This document shows positions 17,756 through 26,563 of a stretch of DNA of 64,000 nt, one piece after another. Position numbers and translations under genes: made by a program. Each line of letters starts with the position of its first letter. The first letter of the stretch is position 1. The stretch spans positions 4,976,501-5,040,500 of the forward strand of contig NZ_FNTD01000004.1 in assembly GCF_900104815.1 (NCBI RefSeq). The letters are read 5' to 3'. The DNA is from Streptomyces misionensis. GTDB lineage: Bacteria; Actinomycetota; Actinomycetes; Streptomycetales; Streptomycetaceae. Below the pieces are notes generated by a model. That model was not told the origin of the DNA and searched no databases. It saw nothing but the letters and a program-made list of their open reading frames with translations.

Positions 17756-17927
17756 GTCAAGTGCCGCGCGCGCGACCCGAGTTGATCACAGGTGTCACAC
17801 AGGGAAACCCCTATGTCCTGATCCCGCTTCTTGTTCCCGTTCCCTCGCTGCGCTGAGAATGCGCATGACAAAGATTGGGCGACCGGCACTCCCTCCGGTC
17901 GCCCCCGTCGTACGAGGGGACCCCCAC

Positions 17928-18782
17928 ATGAACAAGCCTCTCCTTGCCGCGCTGTCCGCCCTGGCCCTGGCCGGGCTGGGCGCGGCTCCCGCGGTGGCCG
18001 CCCCGCTCACCGCCGCACCCGCCCCGCACCAGGTCAAGCCGTCCGCGGTCACCGTGAACTTCGCGGGCACCGTCTCGCTCAGCGACTGCTCCGGATCGAT
18101 CATCCGCTTCGCGGGCTCCGCCGACAGCGACCCCGCGCTGGTGCTCACCAACGGCCACTGCCTGGAGACCGGCTTCCCGGATCCCGGCCAGGTCATCACC
18201 GGCCAGTCCTCCAGCCGCACCTTCGGTCTGCTGAACGCCTCCGGCAGCAAGATCGCCACGCTGCGCGCCAACCAGGTCGTCTACTCGACGATGACGGACA
18301 CGGACGTCACCATCTACCGCCTCACCAGCACCTACGCGCAGATCAAGAGCAGCTACGGCATCAACGCGCTCACCGTGAGCGACACCCACCCCACCGCCGG
18401 CACCGCCATCAAGGTGGTCTCCGGGTACTGGAAGACGACCTACAGCTGCAACATCGACGGCTTCGTCTACCGGCTGAAGGAAGGCGACTGGACCTGGAAG
18501 GACTCGATCCGCTACACCTCCAGCTGCAACACCATCGGCGGCACCTCCGGCTCCCCGGTGATCGACACCACCACCGGCAAGGTCATAGCCGTCAACAACA
18601 CCGGCAACGAGGACGGCCAGCGCTGCACGGTCAACAACCCGTGCGAGGTGGACGCCAGTGGCAACGTCACCGTCCGCCAGGGCATCAACTACGCCGAGGA
18701 GACCTACCAGATCCCGGCCTGCTTCACCACGGGCAACAAGCTCGACCTCGGCGCGGCGGCCTGCGTCCTGCCCAAGCCGTAA
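17928..18782 (+). CDS. Secreted trypsin-fold serine protease
   Basis: A 284-aa preprotein. A Sec signal peptide spans residues 1-25 (hydrophobic core LLAALSALALAGLGAAPAVA, cleavage after AVA-A). The mature chymotrypsin-fold domain has a recognisable triad: H77 in LTNGHCLE, D126 in TDTDVTIYRL and S207 in GGTSGSPV. Eight cysteines (for example C54/C78, C174/C200) suggest disulfides, as expected outside the cell. ATG 17928 is supported by GAGGGGA about 8 nt upstream. Substrate unknown. It stands alone. Confidence 0.88.
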   Translation: MNKPLLAALSALALAGLGAAPAVAAPLTAAPAPHQVKPSAVTVNFAGTVSLSDCSGSIIRFAGSADSDPALVLTNGHCLETGFPDPGQVITGQSSSRTFGLLNASGSKIATLRANQVVYSTMTDTDVTIYRLTSTYAQIKSSYGINALTVSDTHPTAGTAIKVVSGYWKTTYSCNIDGFVYRLKEGDWTWKDSIRYTSSCNTIGGTSGSPVIDTTTGKVIAVNNTGNEDGQRCTVNNPCEVDASGNVTVRQGINYAEETYQIPACFTTGNKLDLGAAACVLPKP

Positions 18783-18788
18783 CGGTCC

Positions 18789-20414
18789 TCACACGGGCGT
18801 ACGGCGGACGGAGCGGCCCGCGAGCACATCCGTCCGCCGGCCGTCCTCGACGGCGAAGCGGCCGTCGACCAGCACATGGGGAATGCCGGCCGGCAGCGCC
18901 CGGGGCGCGGCGAAGGTGGCACCGGACGCGACCGTCTCCGGGTCGAACAGCACCAGGTCCGCCCGGTAGCCCTCGCGCACCAGCCCCCGGTCCGGCAGCC
19001 GCAGCCGGGCCGCGGGCCGCGAGGTCAGATGGGCGACGCACTCCTCCAGCGACAGCACCCCCGACTCCCGCACGTAGTGCCCCAGGTAGCGCGGGAAGGT
19101 GCCGTAGGCCCGCGGATGCGGCTTCGCGCCCCGCAGGATGCCGTCCGAGCCGCCGGTGTGGGCGCGGTGGCGCATGACGGCGCGGACGTTCTCCTCGTGG
19201 CCGACGTGCTGGAGGACCGTCGTGCCGAGCCGGTCCTCGACCAGCAGCCGGCGGGCCGCCTCCCACGGCTCCTCGCCGCGCTCCTCGGCCAGCTCCCGCA
19301 CGGTACGGCCCACATGGGCGCCGAGTGCCGGATCGGCCACCCCGGACACCTCGATGGTGTCCCACTCGACCGGCACCCCGTGGCAGCCGTCGGAGCCGGT
19401 CACCTCCAGCTCCCGCCGGATCCGCCCGGCCGTCGCCGGGTCGGCGAGCCGGGCCAGGACCCGCTCCGGGCCGCCCTCGCCCGCCCAGCTCGGCAGCAGC
19501 GCGGCGAGGGTGGTGCAGCCCGGGGTGTAGGGGTAGGTGTCCAGGGTGATGTCCGCGCCCGCGTCCAGGGCGTGGTCGAGGAGGTCCAGCAGCTCGCCCG
19601 CGCGCCCCGCGTTCACCCCGAAGTTCATCGTCGCGTGCGCCAGGTGCAGCGGACAGCCCGCGCGCCCGGCCAGCTCCACCATCTCGGCGTAGGCCTCCAG
19701 CGCGCCGGCGCCGTAGGACCGGTGGTGCGGGCAGTAGTAACCGCCGTACGAGGCGACGACCCGGCACAGCTCGGTCAGCTCGGCGTCACCGGCGTACATC
19801 CCCGGGGTGTAGGTGAGCCCCGAGGACAGCCCCACCGCGCCCTGCTCCAGCCCCCGCGCCACCAACTCCCGCATGCGGGCCAGCTCCTCGGGGCTCGCCG
19901 GGCGGTCCTCCCAGCCCATGACCAGCGCCCGGACCGTGCCCTGCGGGATCAGATACGCCGCGTTCACGGCGATCCCGCGCCCGTCGAACCCGCGGTCCAG
20001 CCGGTCGAGGTACTCGCCGACCGTGCGCCAGTCGAAGTCGATGTCCTCGCCGTACCCGTTCCACCCGGTGATCGCCCGGCGCACCTCCTCCAGCGTGCGC
20101 TCGTCCACCGGGGCGTACGACAGCCCGTCCTGGCCGATCACTTCGAGGGTGACCCCCTGCGCGACCTTCGCACTGTGGTCGGGGTCGCGCAGCAGGGCGA
20201 GATCGGAGTGGGCGTGCATGTCGATGAAGCCGGGGCACAGGACCAGCCCCTCCGCGTCCAGCTCCCGCATCGCGCTCGGCCGTTGGCAGCCGGCCGCCGC
20301 GGCCTCCTTCACGATCGAGACGATCCGGCCGCCGTCCACCACCACATCGGCCCGGTACGACGGCTCGCCACTGCCGTCGACCACCTCGGCGTCCCGTACG
20401 ACCAGATCCTCCAT
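18789..20414 (-). CDS. N-acyl-D-amino-acid deacylase (D-aminoacylase)
   Basis: A 541-aa amidohydrolase-superfamily enzyme. The metal-binding HxH is H67/H69 in CPGFIDMHAHSDLALL; later signatures are GLSSGLTYTPGMYA, YYCPHHRSYG, LHLAHATMNFG and GSDGILRGAKPHPRAYGTFPRYLGHYVRE (metal Asp and substrate-binding segment). The family hydrolyses N-acyl-D-amino acids to free D-amino acids. It lies 28 bp downstream of the D-serine-dehydratase-like gene on the same strand, so its product can feed that enzyme. Substrate side-chain preference is not deducible. Confidence 0.88.
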   Translation of the reverse strand: MEDLVVRDAEVVDGSGEPSYRADVVVDGGRIVSIVKEAAAAGCQRPSAMRELDAEGLVLCPGFIDMHAHSDLALLRDPDHSAKVAQGVTLEVIGQDGLSYAPVDERTLEEVRRAITGWNGYGEDIDFDWRTVGEYLDRLDRGFDGRGIAVNAAYLIPQGTVRALVMGWEDRPASPEELARMRELVARGLEQGAVGLSSGLTYTPGMYAGDAELTELCRVVASYGGYYCPHHRSYGAGALEAYAEMVELAGRAGCPLHLAHATMNFGVNAGRAGELLDLLDHALDAGADITLDTYPYTPGCTTLAALLPSWAGEGGPERVLARLADPATAGRIRRELEVTGSDGCHGVPVEWDTIEVSGVADPALGAHVGRTVRELAEERGEEPWEAARRLLVEDRLGTTVLQHVGHEENVRAVMRHRAHTGGSDGILRGAKPHPRAYGTFPRYLGHYVRESGVLSLEECVAHLTSRPAARLRLPDRGLVREGYRADLVLFDPETVASGATFAAPRALPAGIPHVLVDGRFAVEDGRRTDVLAGRSVRRTPV

Positions 20415-20442
20415 GCCGGCCCCTCCGAATGTCCGTGTGCGG

Positions 20443-21717
20443 TCAGAAGTAGGTGCGGATGTAGTCGACCACCGTGCCGTCCGCCTCGGCCACCGGGATC
20501 AGCTGCCACTTGTCGAAGACCGTGCACGGGTGGGACAGCCCGAAGCCGACCCAGTCGCCCACCTGGAGACCGGCGTCGGATGCGGTGCGCAGCCACAGGT
20601 GCTGGTCCGACAGCGCGGTCACCTCGATCCCGGCCGCCGGCCGCTCGGTGCCGTCGTCCCCGCGCACCACCTGCGCCACCGGCGGATCGAGGTCGTAGGC
20701 GGCGTCCCGCTTGCCCGCGTTGACGAACGCCTCCGTCGGCGAGGGCCGCGAGACCACCTGCGCCCAGAGCCGGAAGGCGGGCTCCAGCGCCCCTTCCTCG
20801 GGCACCCGGTTGAACGGCGTGAGCCGCCGGTAGTGCACATCGTCGTGCGAGACGTACGCGCCGGAGCGCAGCAGCTTCAGCACGGGCAGGGAGAGCGCGG
20901 GCACCTCGGCGAACACCTCGGCGACGGCGTCGAACCACTCGCTCCCGCCGGCGCTCACGACGATCTCCCCGGCGCCCGCGAACCGCCCGTCCTCGTCGAA
21001 CTCGGCCGCCAGCGCGACCAGGTGACGCAGCCACGCGCGCACCCGCGCCGGATCGGCGTCCGGCACCTGGGCCTCGTACCCCGCCACGCCGACGAGCCGG
21101 AGCGTGTCCGTGCGCCCCACCGCCTCGGCCACGGCCCGGGCGTCCGCCGTCGACCGCACGCCGGTCCGCGCGCCCTCGCCCGCGCCCAGCTCCACAACGA
21201 CGTCCACCGGACGTGCGGCGCCCCGCAGCGCGGCGTCCATCAGCTCGACCCCGCGCACGGAGTCGACGTAGCAGACGAAGCGGAAACCGGGGTCGGCCGC
21301 GAGTTCCGCCGCGATCCAGCGCAGGGCCGGGGCGTCCACCAGCTCATTGGCGAGGAACACCCGCTGGACGCCGAACTCCCGTGCCACCCGCACCTGGTGG
21401 GGCACCGCCAGCGTGATGCCCCACGCGCCGTGCTCGATCTGGCGGTGGAAGAGCTGCGGCGCCATGGAGGTCTTGCCGTGCGGGGCGAAGGCGAGGCCGT
21501 GGCGGGCCGTGTACGACTCCATGAGCGCGAGGTTGTGCGCGAGCCGCTCGGCGGACAGGACGAGGAGGGGCGTGGTGAAGCCGCCCTCCGCGGCGAACAG
21601 ATTGCGGCGCTGGGCGGCCAGTTCGCGCACTGTACGGCCGTGGGCGTCCGGCGGGAGCCCCTTGAAGCGGTGGTCGACCCGTTCCTCGGCCAGACGGCCG
21701 AGCGCCTCGGTACCCAT
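20443..21717 (-). CDS. D-serine dehydratase/D-threonine aldolase-like PLP enzyme (DSD1 type)
   Basis: A 424-aa fold-type III PLP protein. The alanine-racemase-like TIM barrel has the PLP lysine K82 in FAPHGKTSMAPQLF. The C-terminal D-serine-dehydratase-like domain ends with the zinc-site pattern HPC (H396, C398) in GFGLSHPCTVFDKW, typical of eukaryotic-type D-serine dehydratases, which release pyruvate and ammonia through 2-aminoacrylate. D-threonine aldolase activity is the main alternative. ATG 21717 is chosen because GAGAGGGG lies 5 nt upstream. Encoded with the deacylase and divergent from kinase-iclR-ridA-gntP; RidA would clear the aminoacrylate. Confidence 0.85.
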   Translation of the reverse strand: MGTEALGRLAEERVDHRFKGLPPDAHGRTVRELAAQRRNLFAAEGGFTTPLLVLSAERLAHNLALMESYTARHGLAFAPHGKTSMAPQLFHRQIEHGAWGITLAVPHQVRVAREFGVQRVFLANELVDAPALRWIAAELAADPGFRFVCYVDSVRGVELMDAALRGAARPVDVVVELGAGEGARTGVRSTADARAVAEAVGRTDTLRLVGVAGYEAQVPDADPARVRAWLRHLVALAAEFDEDGRFAGAGEIVVSAGGSEWFDAVAEVFAEVPALSLPVLKLLRSGAYVSHDDVHYRRLTPFNRVPEEGALEPAFRLWAQVVSRPSPTEAFVNAGKRDAAYDLDPPVAQVVRGDDGTERPAAGIEVTALSDQHLWLRTASDAGLQVGDWVGFGLSHPCTVFDKWQLIPVAEADGTVVDYIRTYF

Positions 21718-21734
21718 GCGAGCCCCTCTCTGCC

Positions 21735-21766
21735 GTTGCAATATGTGCAACGTCCATTGCATGCAG
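21735..21766. promoter_or_regulatory. Twin palindromes in the divergent D-amino-acid promoter; candidate IclR operator
   Basis: GTTGCA-ATATG-TGCAAC at 21735-21751 is a perfect inverted repeat with 5-bp spacer, and TGCATGCA at 21758-21765 is a second palindrome built from the same TGCA core. Both sit 18-50 bp upstream of the minus-strand start at 21717, between two divergent operons one of which encodes an IclR regulator. A role as its operator is inferred from position and symmetry. Confidence 0.55.
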
Positions 21767-21860
21767 TGCTCCTGCTGTCTAGCATCTCGCCGACACCCGG
21801 TCAACGGAGCCGCCACCCCGGACATCGACAGGAGCCATCATCGACGACGCTGCTTACAAG

Positions 21861-22973
21861 GTGGAGTACGTGGATGTCGTCGCGCTCGGCGAGTCCATGG
21901 TCACCTTCGTGCCCACCCGCCCGGGGCGGCTCGCGGACGTGCCGTCCTTCGACCGCGCGATCGGCGGCGCGGAGTCCAACGTGGCCTGCGCGCTGGCCGC
22001 CCTCGGCCATGCCACGCGGTGGGTGAGCCGGGTGGGCGCGGACGGCTTCGGCGACCATCTGCTGGCCCGGATCGCCGACCACGGCGTCGACGTCTCCGCC
22101 GTCCACCGCGACCCCGTCCGTCCCACCGGCATCTACTTCCGCACCGGGGCGGACCGCGCCACGGGCGCGCACGAGGTGGCGTACTACCGGGCGGGCTCGG
22201 CGGCGTCCGCCATGTCCGCGGCCGACGTGGACACAGCGGCGGTACGGGCGTGCCGGGTGCTGCATCTGTCCGGGATCACGGCGGCGTTGTCGCCGGAGTG
22301 CCGCGAGCTGCTGTGGCAGCTGACGGCCCCGCGCGCCGGCGGCCCGCTGATCTCCTTCGACGTGAACTTCCGTCCCGCGCTGTGGCCGGAGCGGGCCGAG
22401 GCGGCGGTGTTGCTGGAGCTGGCGCGGCGCGCCGACATCGTCTTCGTCGGCGCGGACGAGGCGGCGGAGGCATGGGGCGTCACGGGCGGCGCGGAGGCGA
22501 TCAGGCAGGTGCTGCCCGAGCCGGAAGTGCTGGTGGTGAAGGAGGGGGAGAGGGGAGCGACGGCGTTCGCCCGGGGCCCGCTGGAGGGCGCGGGCGCGAG
22601 TACGGACGCGGTCACGGCCCCGAAGCCGCCCACGCGTGGCCCCTCGGCGGCCCGGCCCGCCGACGCCGCGGCGCGGCGCGCCTTCGAACCCGCCCCCCGC
22701 GTCCAGGTCGTGTCCACCATCGGTGCCGGCGACGCCTTCGCCGCGGGCTTTCTCTCCGCCACCCTGCGCGGGCTTCCGGTACGGCAACGGCTGCGCTACG
22801 GCCACCTCGTCGCCGCCGCGGCCCTCACCACGCCCACCGACCTCGCCGCACCCCCCGGCCCGGGCCACGCCGACCGCCTCGTCGCCCTGGACGCGCCGGC
22901 ATGGGGGAGACTTCGACTCGCCCCCGGCTGGACGCAGGCCGAGCGGGCACCGGAGGAGGCGAACCCCACATGA
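21861..22973 (+). CDS. PfkB-family sugar kinase (2-dehydro-3-deoxygluconokinase-like)
   Basis: A 370-aa ribokinase-fold kinase. N-terminal VVALGESMVTFVP, the IGGAESNVACALAALGHATRWVSRVGADGFG substrate motif, and the C-terminal TIGAGDAFAAGFLSA with catalytic Asp define it. FDVNFRPALWP and KEGERGATAF suggest KDG or a related sugar acid as substrate. About 50 residues of Ala/Pro-rich insert (near 235-275) make it longer than usual. The start is uncertain: GTG 21861 has no good ribosome binding site, GTG 21870 follows GGAG by 3 nt, and a fine AGGAG at 21830-21834 precedes only an ATC. Its stop overlaps the iclR ATG by 4 bp. Confidence 0.82.
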   Translation: MEYVDVVALGESMVTFVPTRPGRLADVPSFDRAIGGAESNVACALAALGHATRWVSRVGADGFGDHLLARIADHGVDVSAVHRDPVRPTGIYFRTGADRATGAHEVAYYRAGSAASAMSAADVDTAAVRACRVLHLSGITAALSPECRELLWQLTAPRAGGPLISFDVNFRPALWPERAEAAVLLELARRADIVFVGADEAAEAWGVTGGAEAIRQVLPEPEVLVVKEGERGATAFARGPLEGAGASTDAVTAPKPPTRGPSAARPADAAARRAFEPAPRVQVVSTIGAGDAFAAGFLSATLRGLPVRQRLRYGHLVAAAALTTPTDLAAPPGPGHADRLVALDAPAWGRLRLAPGWTQAERAPEEANPT

Positions 22974-23758
22974 GTCAGACCGTCGACCGCGCCCTGAGCA
23001 TCCTGCCGCTGCTCGCCGAGGGCCCCGCCGACCTCGGCCAGGTCGCCGACCGGCTCGGCGTCCACAAGTCCACGGCCCTGCGGCTCCTGCGCACCCTGCA
23101 CGAACACGGCCTGGTCTACCGCCAGTCCGACCAGCACTACCGCCTCGGCGCCCGCCTCTTCGCCCTCGCCCAGGAGGCGATGGAGAACCTCGACGTCCGC
23201 GAGATCGCCCACCCCCACCTCGTACGGCTGAACGAACAGTGCGGTCACACCGTCCACCTGGCCGTCTACGAGGAACACGAGGTCCTCTACATCGACAAGG
23301 TGGACAGCCGCTACCCGGTCCGCATGTACTCCCGGATCGGCAAGCCCGTCGCCATCACCGTCGCCGCCGTCGCCAAGCTCCTCCTCGCCGATCTCCCCGA
23401 ACCCGAACGCCGAGACCTCGCCGAAAAGCTGGACTACCCCTCGTACACCCCTCGTTCCACCCCCAACGCCGAAGCCTTCCTCCGCGAGCTGGCCAAGGTC
23501 CGCGACCAGGGCTGGGCCACCGACCTCGGCGGGCACGAGGAGTCCATCAACTGCGTCGCCGCGCCGATCCGCGGCGCCGACGGCCGGGTGGCCGCCGCGA
23601 TGTCGGTCTCCGCCCCCAATGTCGTCGTCACCGCCGACGAACTGCTCGCGCTCCTCCCGCTGGTCCGCCGCACCGCGGACGCCATCAGCGCCGAATTCTC
23701 CGGCAGACCTCCCGTCACGGAACAACCATCGCAGAACGCCCGTAAGGATCACGTATGA
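22970..23758 (+). CDS. IclR-family transcriptional regulator
   Basis: A 262-aa regulator. The winged helix is residues about 5-65 (RALSILPLLAEGPADLGQVA; DRLGVHKSTALRLLRTLHEHGLV), and the GAF-like effector domain about 80-250 includes IAHPHLVRLNEQCGHTVHLAVY and the conserved SINCVAAPIRG. It overlaps the kinase stop (ATGA) and the ridA start (ATGA), so it is cotranscribed and coupled. It most likely controls this divergent D-amino-acid cluster through the palindromes at 21735-21766, with a pathway metabolite as effector; this is inferred. Confidence 0.92.
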   Translation: MSQTVDRALSILPLLAEGPADLGQVADRLGVHKSTALRLLRTLHEHGLVYRQSDQHYRLGARLFALAQEAMENLDVREIAHPHLVRLNEQCGHTVHLAVYEEHEVLYIDKVDSRYPVRMYSRIGKPVAITVAAVAKLLLADLPEPERRDLAEKLDYPSYTPRSTPNAEAFLRELAKVRDQGWATDLGGHEESINCVAAPIRGADGRVAAAMSVSAPNVVVTADELLALLPLVRRTADAISAEFSGRPPVTEQPSQNARKDHV

Positions 23759-24165
23759 CCGAAAAGATCGCACTCACCCCCAAGACCCACACCACCCCGC
23801 CCGCGAAGTTCTCGCACGGCGTGCGCAAGGGCAACATCCTCCAGGTCGCCGGCCAGGTCGGCTTTCTGCCCGCCGAGGAGGGCAAGCCCCCGACCCCGGC
23901 CGGCCCCACCCTGCGCGAGCAGACGCTCCAGACCCTCGCCAACGTCAAGGCGATCCTCGAAGAGGGCGGCGCGAGCTGGGACGACGTGATGATGATCCGC
24001 GTCTATCTCACCGACGTGGACCACTTCGCCGAGATGAACGACATCTACAACGCCTACTTCGAGGGCCAGGCCCTCACCCAGCCGCCGGCCGCCCGGACCA
24101 CGGTCTACGTCGGCCTCCCGCCCGGCCTCCTGATCGAGATCGACGCACTCGCCGTCCTCGGCTGA
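23755..24165 (+). CDS. ridA: RidA-family enamine/imine deaminase
   Basis: A 136-aa trimeric Rid-family protein that hydrolyses reactive 2-aminoacrylate and related imines to 2-oxo acids. The conserved substrate-binding arginine is R114 in QPPAARTTVYVGLP, with E128 in LLIEIDALA. Other family features are the VAGQVGFLP segment and VKAILEEGGASWDDVMMIRVYLTD. Its ATG overlaps the iclR stop. Presence beside a DSD1-type dehydratase, which makes aminoacrylate, gives it a clear local job. Confidence 0.9.
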   Translation: MTEKIALTPKTHTTPPAKFSHGVRKGNILQVAGQVGFLPAEEGKPPTPAGPTLREQTLQTLANVKAILEEGGASWDDVMMIRVYLTDVDHFAEMNDIYNAYFEGQALTQPPAARTTVYVGLPPGLLIEIDALAVLG

Positions 24166-24269
24166 TCCCCACCCCCCTGTACGACGCACACGGCACGGCA
24201 CCCTCCGGGGCGCCGTGCCGCGCTCCCCCCTGCCCGAAAGCACCATGACCCCACGAAGAGGACCCCCGC

Positions 24270-25760
24270 ATGTCCTTTTTCCCACCGGCGTTCACGCTCG
24301 CGGCCCCCGCCCCCGCCGCCCCGCCGCACACCGGCGGCCTGCTCCTTCTCATGGACGGCACCCCCGGCCTCCTCACCATCGCCGCCCTCGGCATAGCCCT
24401 GCTGCTCTTCCTGATCATCAAGGCGCGCCTGCAGCCCTTCGTCGCGCTGCTCGCCGTCTCCATAGCCGTCGGCCTGCTGTCCGGCCTGTCGGTCACCGAA
24501 CTCTTCGGCACCGTCCAGAGTTCGAGCGCCGTCTCCACCATCGAGTCCGGCATGGGCGGCATCCTCGGCCACATCGCGATCATCATCGGTCTCGGCACGA
24601 TGCTCGGCGCGATCCTCGAAGTCAGCGGCGGCGCCCAGGTGCTGGCCCAGCGCCTGCTGTCCCTCTTCGGCGAGCGGCGCGCCCCGCTGGCCATGGGCCT
24701 GACCGGCCTGATCTTCGGCATACCCGTCTTCTTCGACGTGGGCATCTTCGTCCTCGCCCCGCTCGTCTACGCGGCGGCCAGGCGCGGCGGCAAGTCGATC
24801 GTCCTCTACTGCCTGCCCCTCCTCGCGGGTCTGTCCATGACCCACGCCTTCCTGCCCCCGCACCCCGGGCCGGTCGCGGCCGCGGGCCTGCTGCACGTCC
24901 AGCTCGGCTGGATCATCCTCATGGGCGTCGTCTGCGGACTGCCCGCCGTCGCCGCGGCCTGGGCGTACGCGGCCTGGATCGGCAAGCGGGTCTTCGTCGC
25001 CGTACCGCAGGACATGGTGGAGGCGGCCGAGGAGGCGAAGCGCGCGGTGCGGGCCGAGCAGCGCGCCCAGGGTGTGCCGGCGCAGGAACGCCCGGTGCCC
25101 CTCGCCACCGTCCTGGCCATCATCGGCACGCCGCTGATCCTGATCCTCGCGGCCACCTTCTCCTCGATCGCGCTGGACCCCTCCCCGTTCCGCTCCTTCC
25201 TGCAGTTCCTGGGCCACCCCTTCGTCGCCCTCACCGCGGCCCTGTTCCTGTCGTACTACCTGCTGGGCATCCGGCGCGGCTGGTCCTACAAGTCCCTGGA
25301 GACGGTGTCCACTTCCTCGCTGAAGCCGGTGGGCAACATTCTGCTGGTGGTGGGCGCGGGCGGGGTCTTCGGTGCCGTGCTGAAGGCGAGCGGCGTGGCC
25401 CAGGCCCTGTCGGACACCTTCCATGGCGTGGGCCTGCCGGTGATCGTCCTGTCGTACCTGATCTCGCTGGTCCTGCGGGTGGCGCAGGGCTCGGCGACGG
25501 TCGCGATCGTGACGACGGCGGGCATCGTGGCCCCGCTGCTCGCCGGGGACCACACCTCGCAGCCCTTCACCGCCCTGGTCATCATGGCCATCTCGGCGGG
25601 CTCCATCTTCGCCTCGCACGTCAACGACGGCGGTTTCTGGATGGTGGCCAAGTACTTCGGCATCAGCGAACGCGACACGCTGCGGACGTGGACCGTCCTG
25701 GAGTCGGTGCTGTCCGTGTCCGGTTTCGCCGTGGCCGGGGTCGTAAGCCTGTTTGTGTGA
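24270..25760 (+). CDS. GntP-family gluconate/sugar-acid permease
   Basis: A 496-aa integral membrane protein with about 12-14 helices. Signatures of the gluconate:H+ symporter family are GMGGILGHIAIIIGLGTMLGAILEVSGGAQVLA, GIPVFFDVGIFVLAPLVY, HAFLPPHPGPVAAAGLL, RVAQGSATVAIVTTAGI and ASHVNDGGFWMVAKYFGISERDT. GAGGA lies upstream of ATG 24270. It closes the kinase-iclR-ridA operon after a 104-bp gap. GntP relatives include the D-serine transporter DsdX, so both a sugar acid and a D-amino acid are possible substrates here. Confidence 0.9.
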   Translation: MSFFPPAFTLAAPAPAAPPHTGGLLLLMDGTPGLLTIAALGIALLLFLIIKARLQPFVALLAVSIAVGLLSGLSVTELFGTVQSSSAVSTIESGMGGILGHIAIIIGLGTMLGAILEVSGGAQVLAQRLLSLFGERRAPLAMGLTGLIFGIPVFFDVGIFVLAPLVYAAARRGGKSIVLYCLPLLAGLSMTHAFLPPHPGPVAAAGLLHVQLGWIILMGVVCGLPAVAAAWAYAAWIGKRVFVAVPQDMVEAAEEAKRAVRAEQRAQGVPAQERPVPLATVLAIIGTPLILILAATFSSIALDPSPFRSFLQFLGHPFVALTAALFLSYYLLGIRRGWSYKSLETVSTSSLKPVGNILLVVGAGGVFGAVLKASGVAQALSDTFHGVGLPVIVLSYLISLVLRVAQGSATVAIVTTAGIVAPLLAGDHTSQPFTALVIMAISAGSIFASHVNDGGFWMVAKYFGISERDTLRTWTVLESVLSVSGFAVAGVVSLFV

Positions 25761-25831
25761 GGGACATAAGTTGCCGACGCGACGCGCGGGCTGACTGGTT
25801 CCGGCACAGGGAAGTCGTCCATACTGCCGCC

Positions 25832-26395
25832 GTGGAGCAGCGCATAGGATCGAGCAGCAATCCGTTGAACACCGAAGCGTTGAAGGCGGAAGCGGTGACG
25901 AGCGAGCCCGTGACGGGCGCCGGGTTCGACCCGGCCTTCATCCCGGGGATCACGGGGCCGGCGTCGCCGTCGGAGCCGAAGTCCTCCCCGGAGCAGGAGT
26001 CGGAGCCGGAGGCCGACGCGGCCTCTGCCGAGCAGACGACAACGGACGAGGCCGGGGCCTCCGAAACCCCGGACGAGGACACCCCGTCCTCGTCCGACGA
26101 CACCTCGTCCGACGGTCCGGTCTTCGAGGCCGCCGACCGGCGCGCCAGGATAGTGGCCGACCACAAGGGCGTCCGGCTCAGCCTGGACGAGGAGGCCTGC
26201 GAGTTCGGCTGGGACGAGATCGCCGCGGTCGAGTCGGAGACCCCGCGCTTCGGCAAGCGCTACACGATCACGGTGCACACCCCGGAGCGGCGCTGGTACC
26301 CGATCGAGATCGAGGCCCCGTCCCGGTCCCGCTTCAAGGAGTGGGACGAGCAACTGGACGCGGTCCTGGACGCGTACTTCGAGGACGGCGACTGA
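25832..26395 (+). CDS. Hypothetical protein with acidic disordered region and C-terminal PH-like domain
   Basis: A 187-aa cytosolic protein from GTG 25832. Residues about 35-100 are a low-complexity Ser/Glu/Asp/Pro/Thr stretch (SPSEPKSSPEQESEPEADAA...), strongly acidic and surely disordered. The C-terminal about 85 residues form a compact beta-rich domain (ARIVADHKGVRLSLDEEACEFGWDEIAAVE ... YTITVHTPERRWYPIEIEA) resembling a PH-like fold, then a helix WDEQLDAVLDAYFEDGD. No enzyme motif. It ends in a strong terminator. Function unknown. Confidence 0.75.
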   Translation: MEQRIGSSSNPLNTEALKAEAVTSEPVTGAGFDPAFIPGITGPASPSEPKSSPEQESEPEADAASAEQTTTDEAGASETPDEDTPSSSDDTSSDGPVFEAADRRARIVADHKGVRLSLDEEACEFGWDEIAAVESETPRFGKRYTITVHTPERRWYPIEIEAPSRSRFKEWDEQLDAVLDAYFEDGD

Positions 26396-26414
26396 GCCAC
26401 CCCTCCGCTGCCCA

Positions 26415-26442
26415 CGAGCCGGCTCCTCGGGGAGCCGGCTCG
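26415..26442 (+). terminator. Terminator after the 25832 gene
   Basis: A perfect 12-bp stem (CGAGCCGGCTCC at 26415-26426 with 26431-26442) and a tight TCGG loop lies 19 bp after the stop. It marks the left edge of a lower-GC patch. Confidence 0.75.
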
Positions 26443-26563
26443 CCGACTCGTGCCTCCCGAACCGGCCGGTACCGCATCCGTTCCGGAGACCGGACGGCGG
26501 CCCCGGCCGTCCTCGGACCGACTCGACGACTCCATCGTGCTTGAGTCCCTCGAAAGGCACCCG

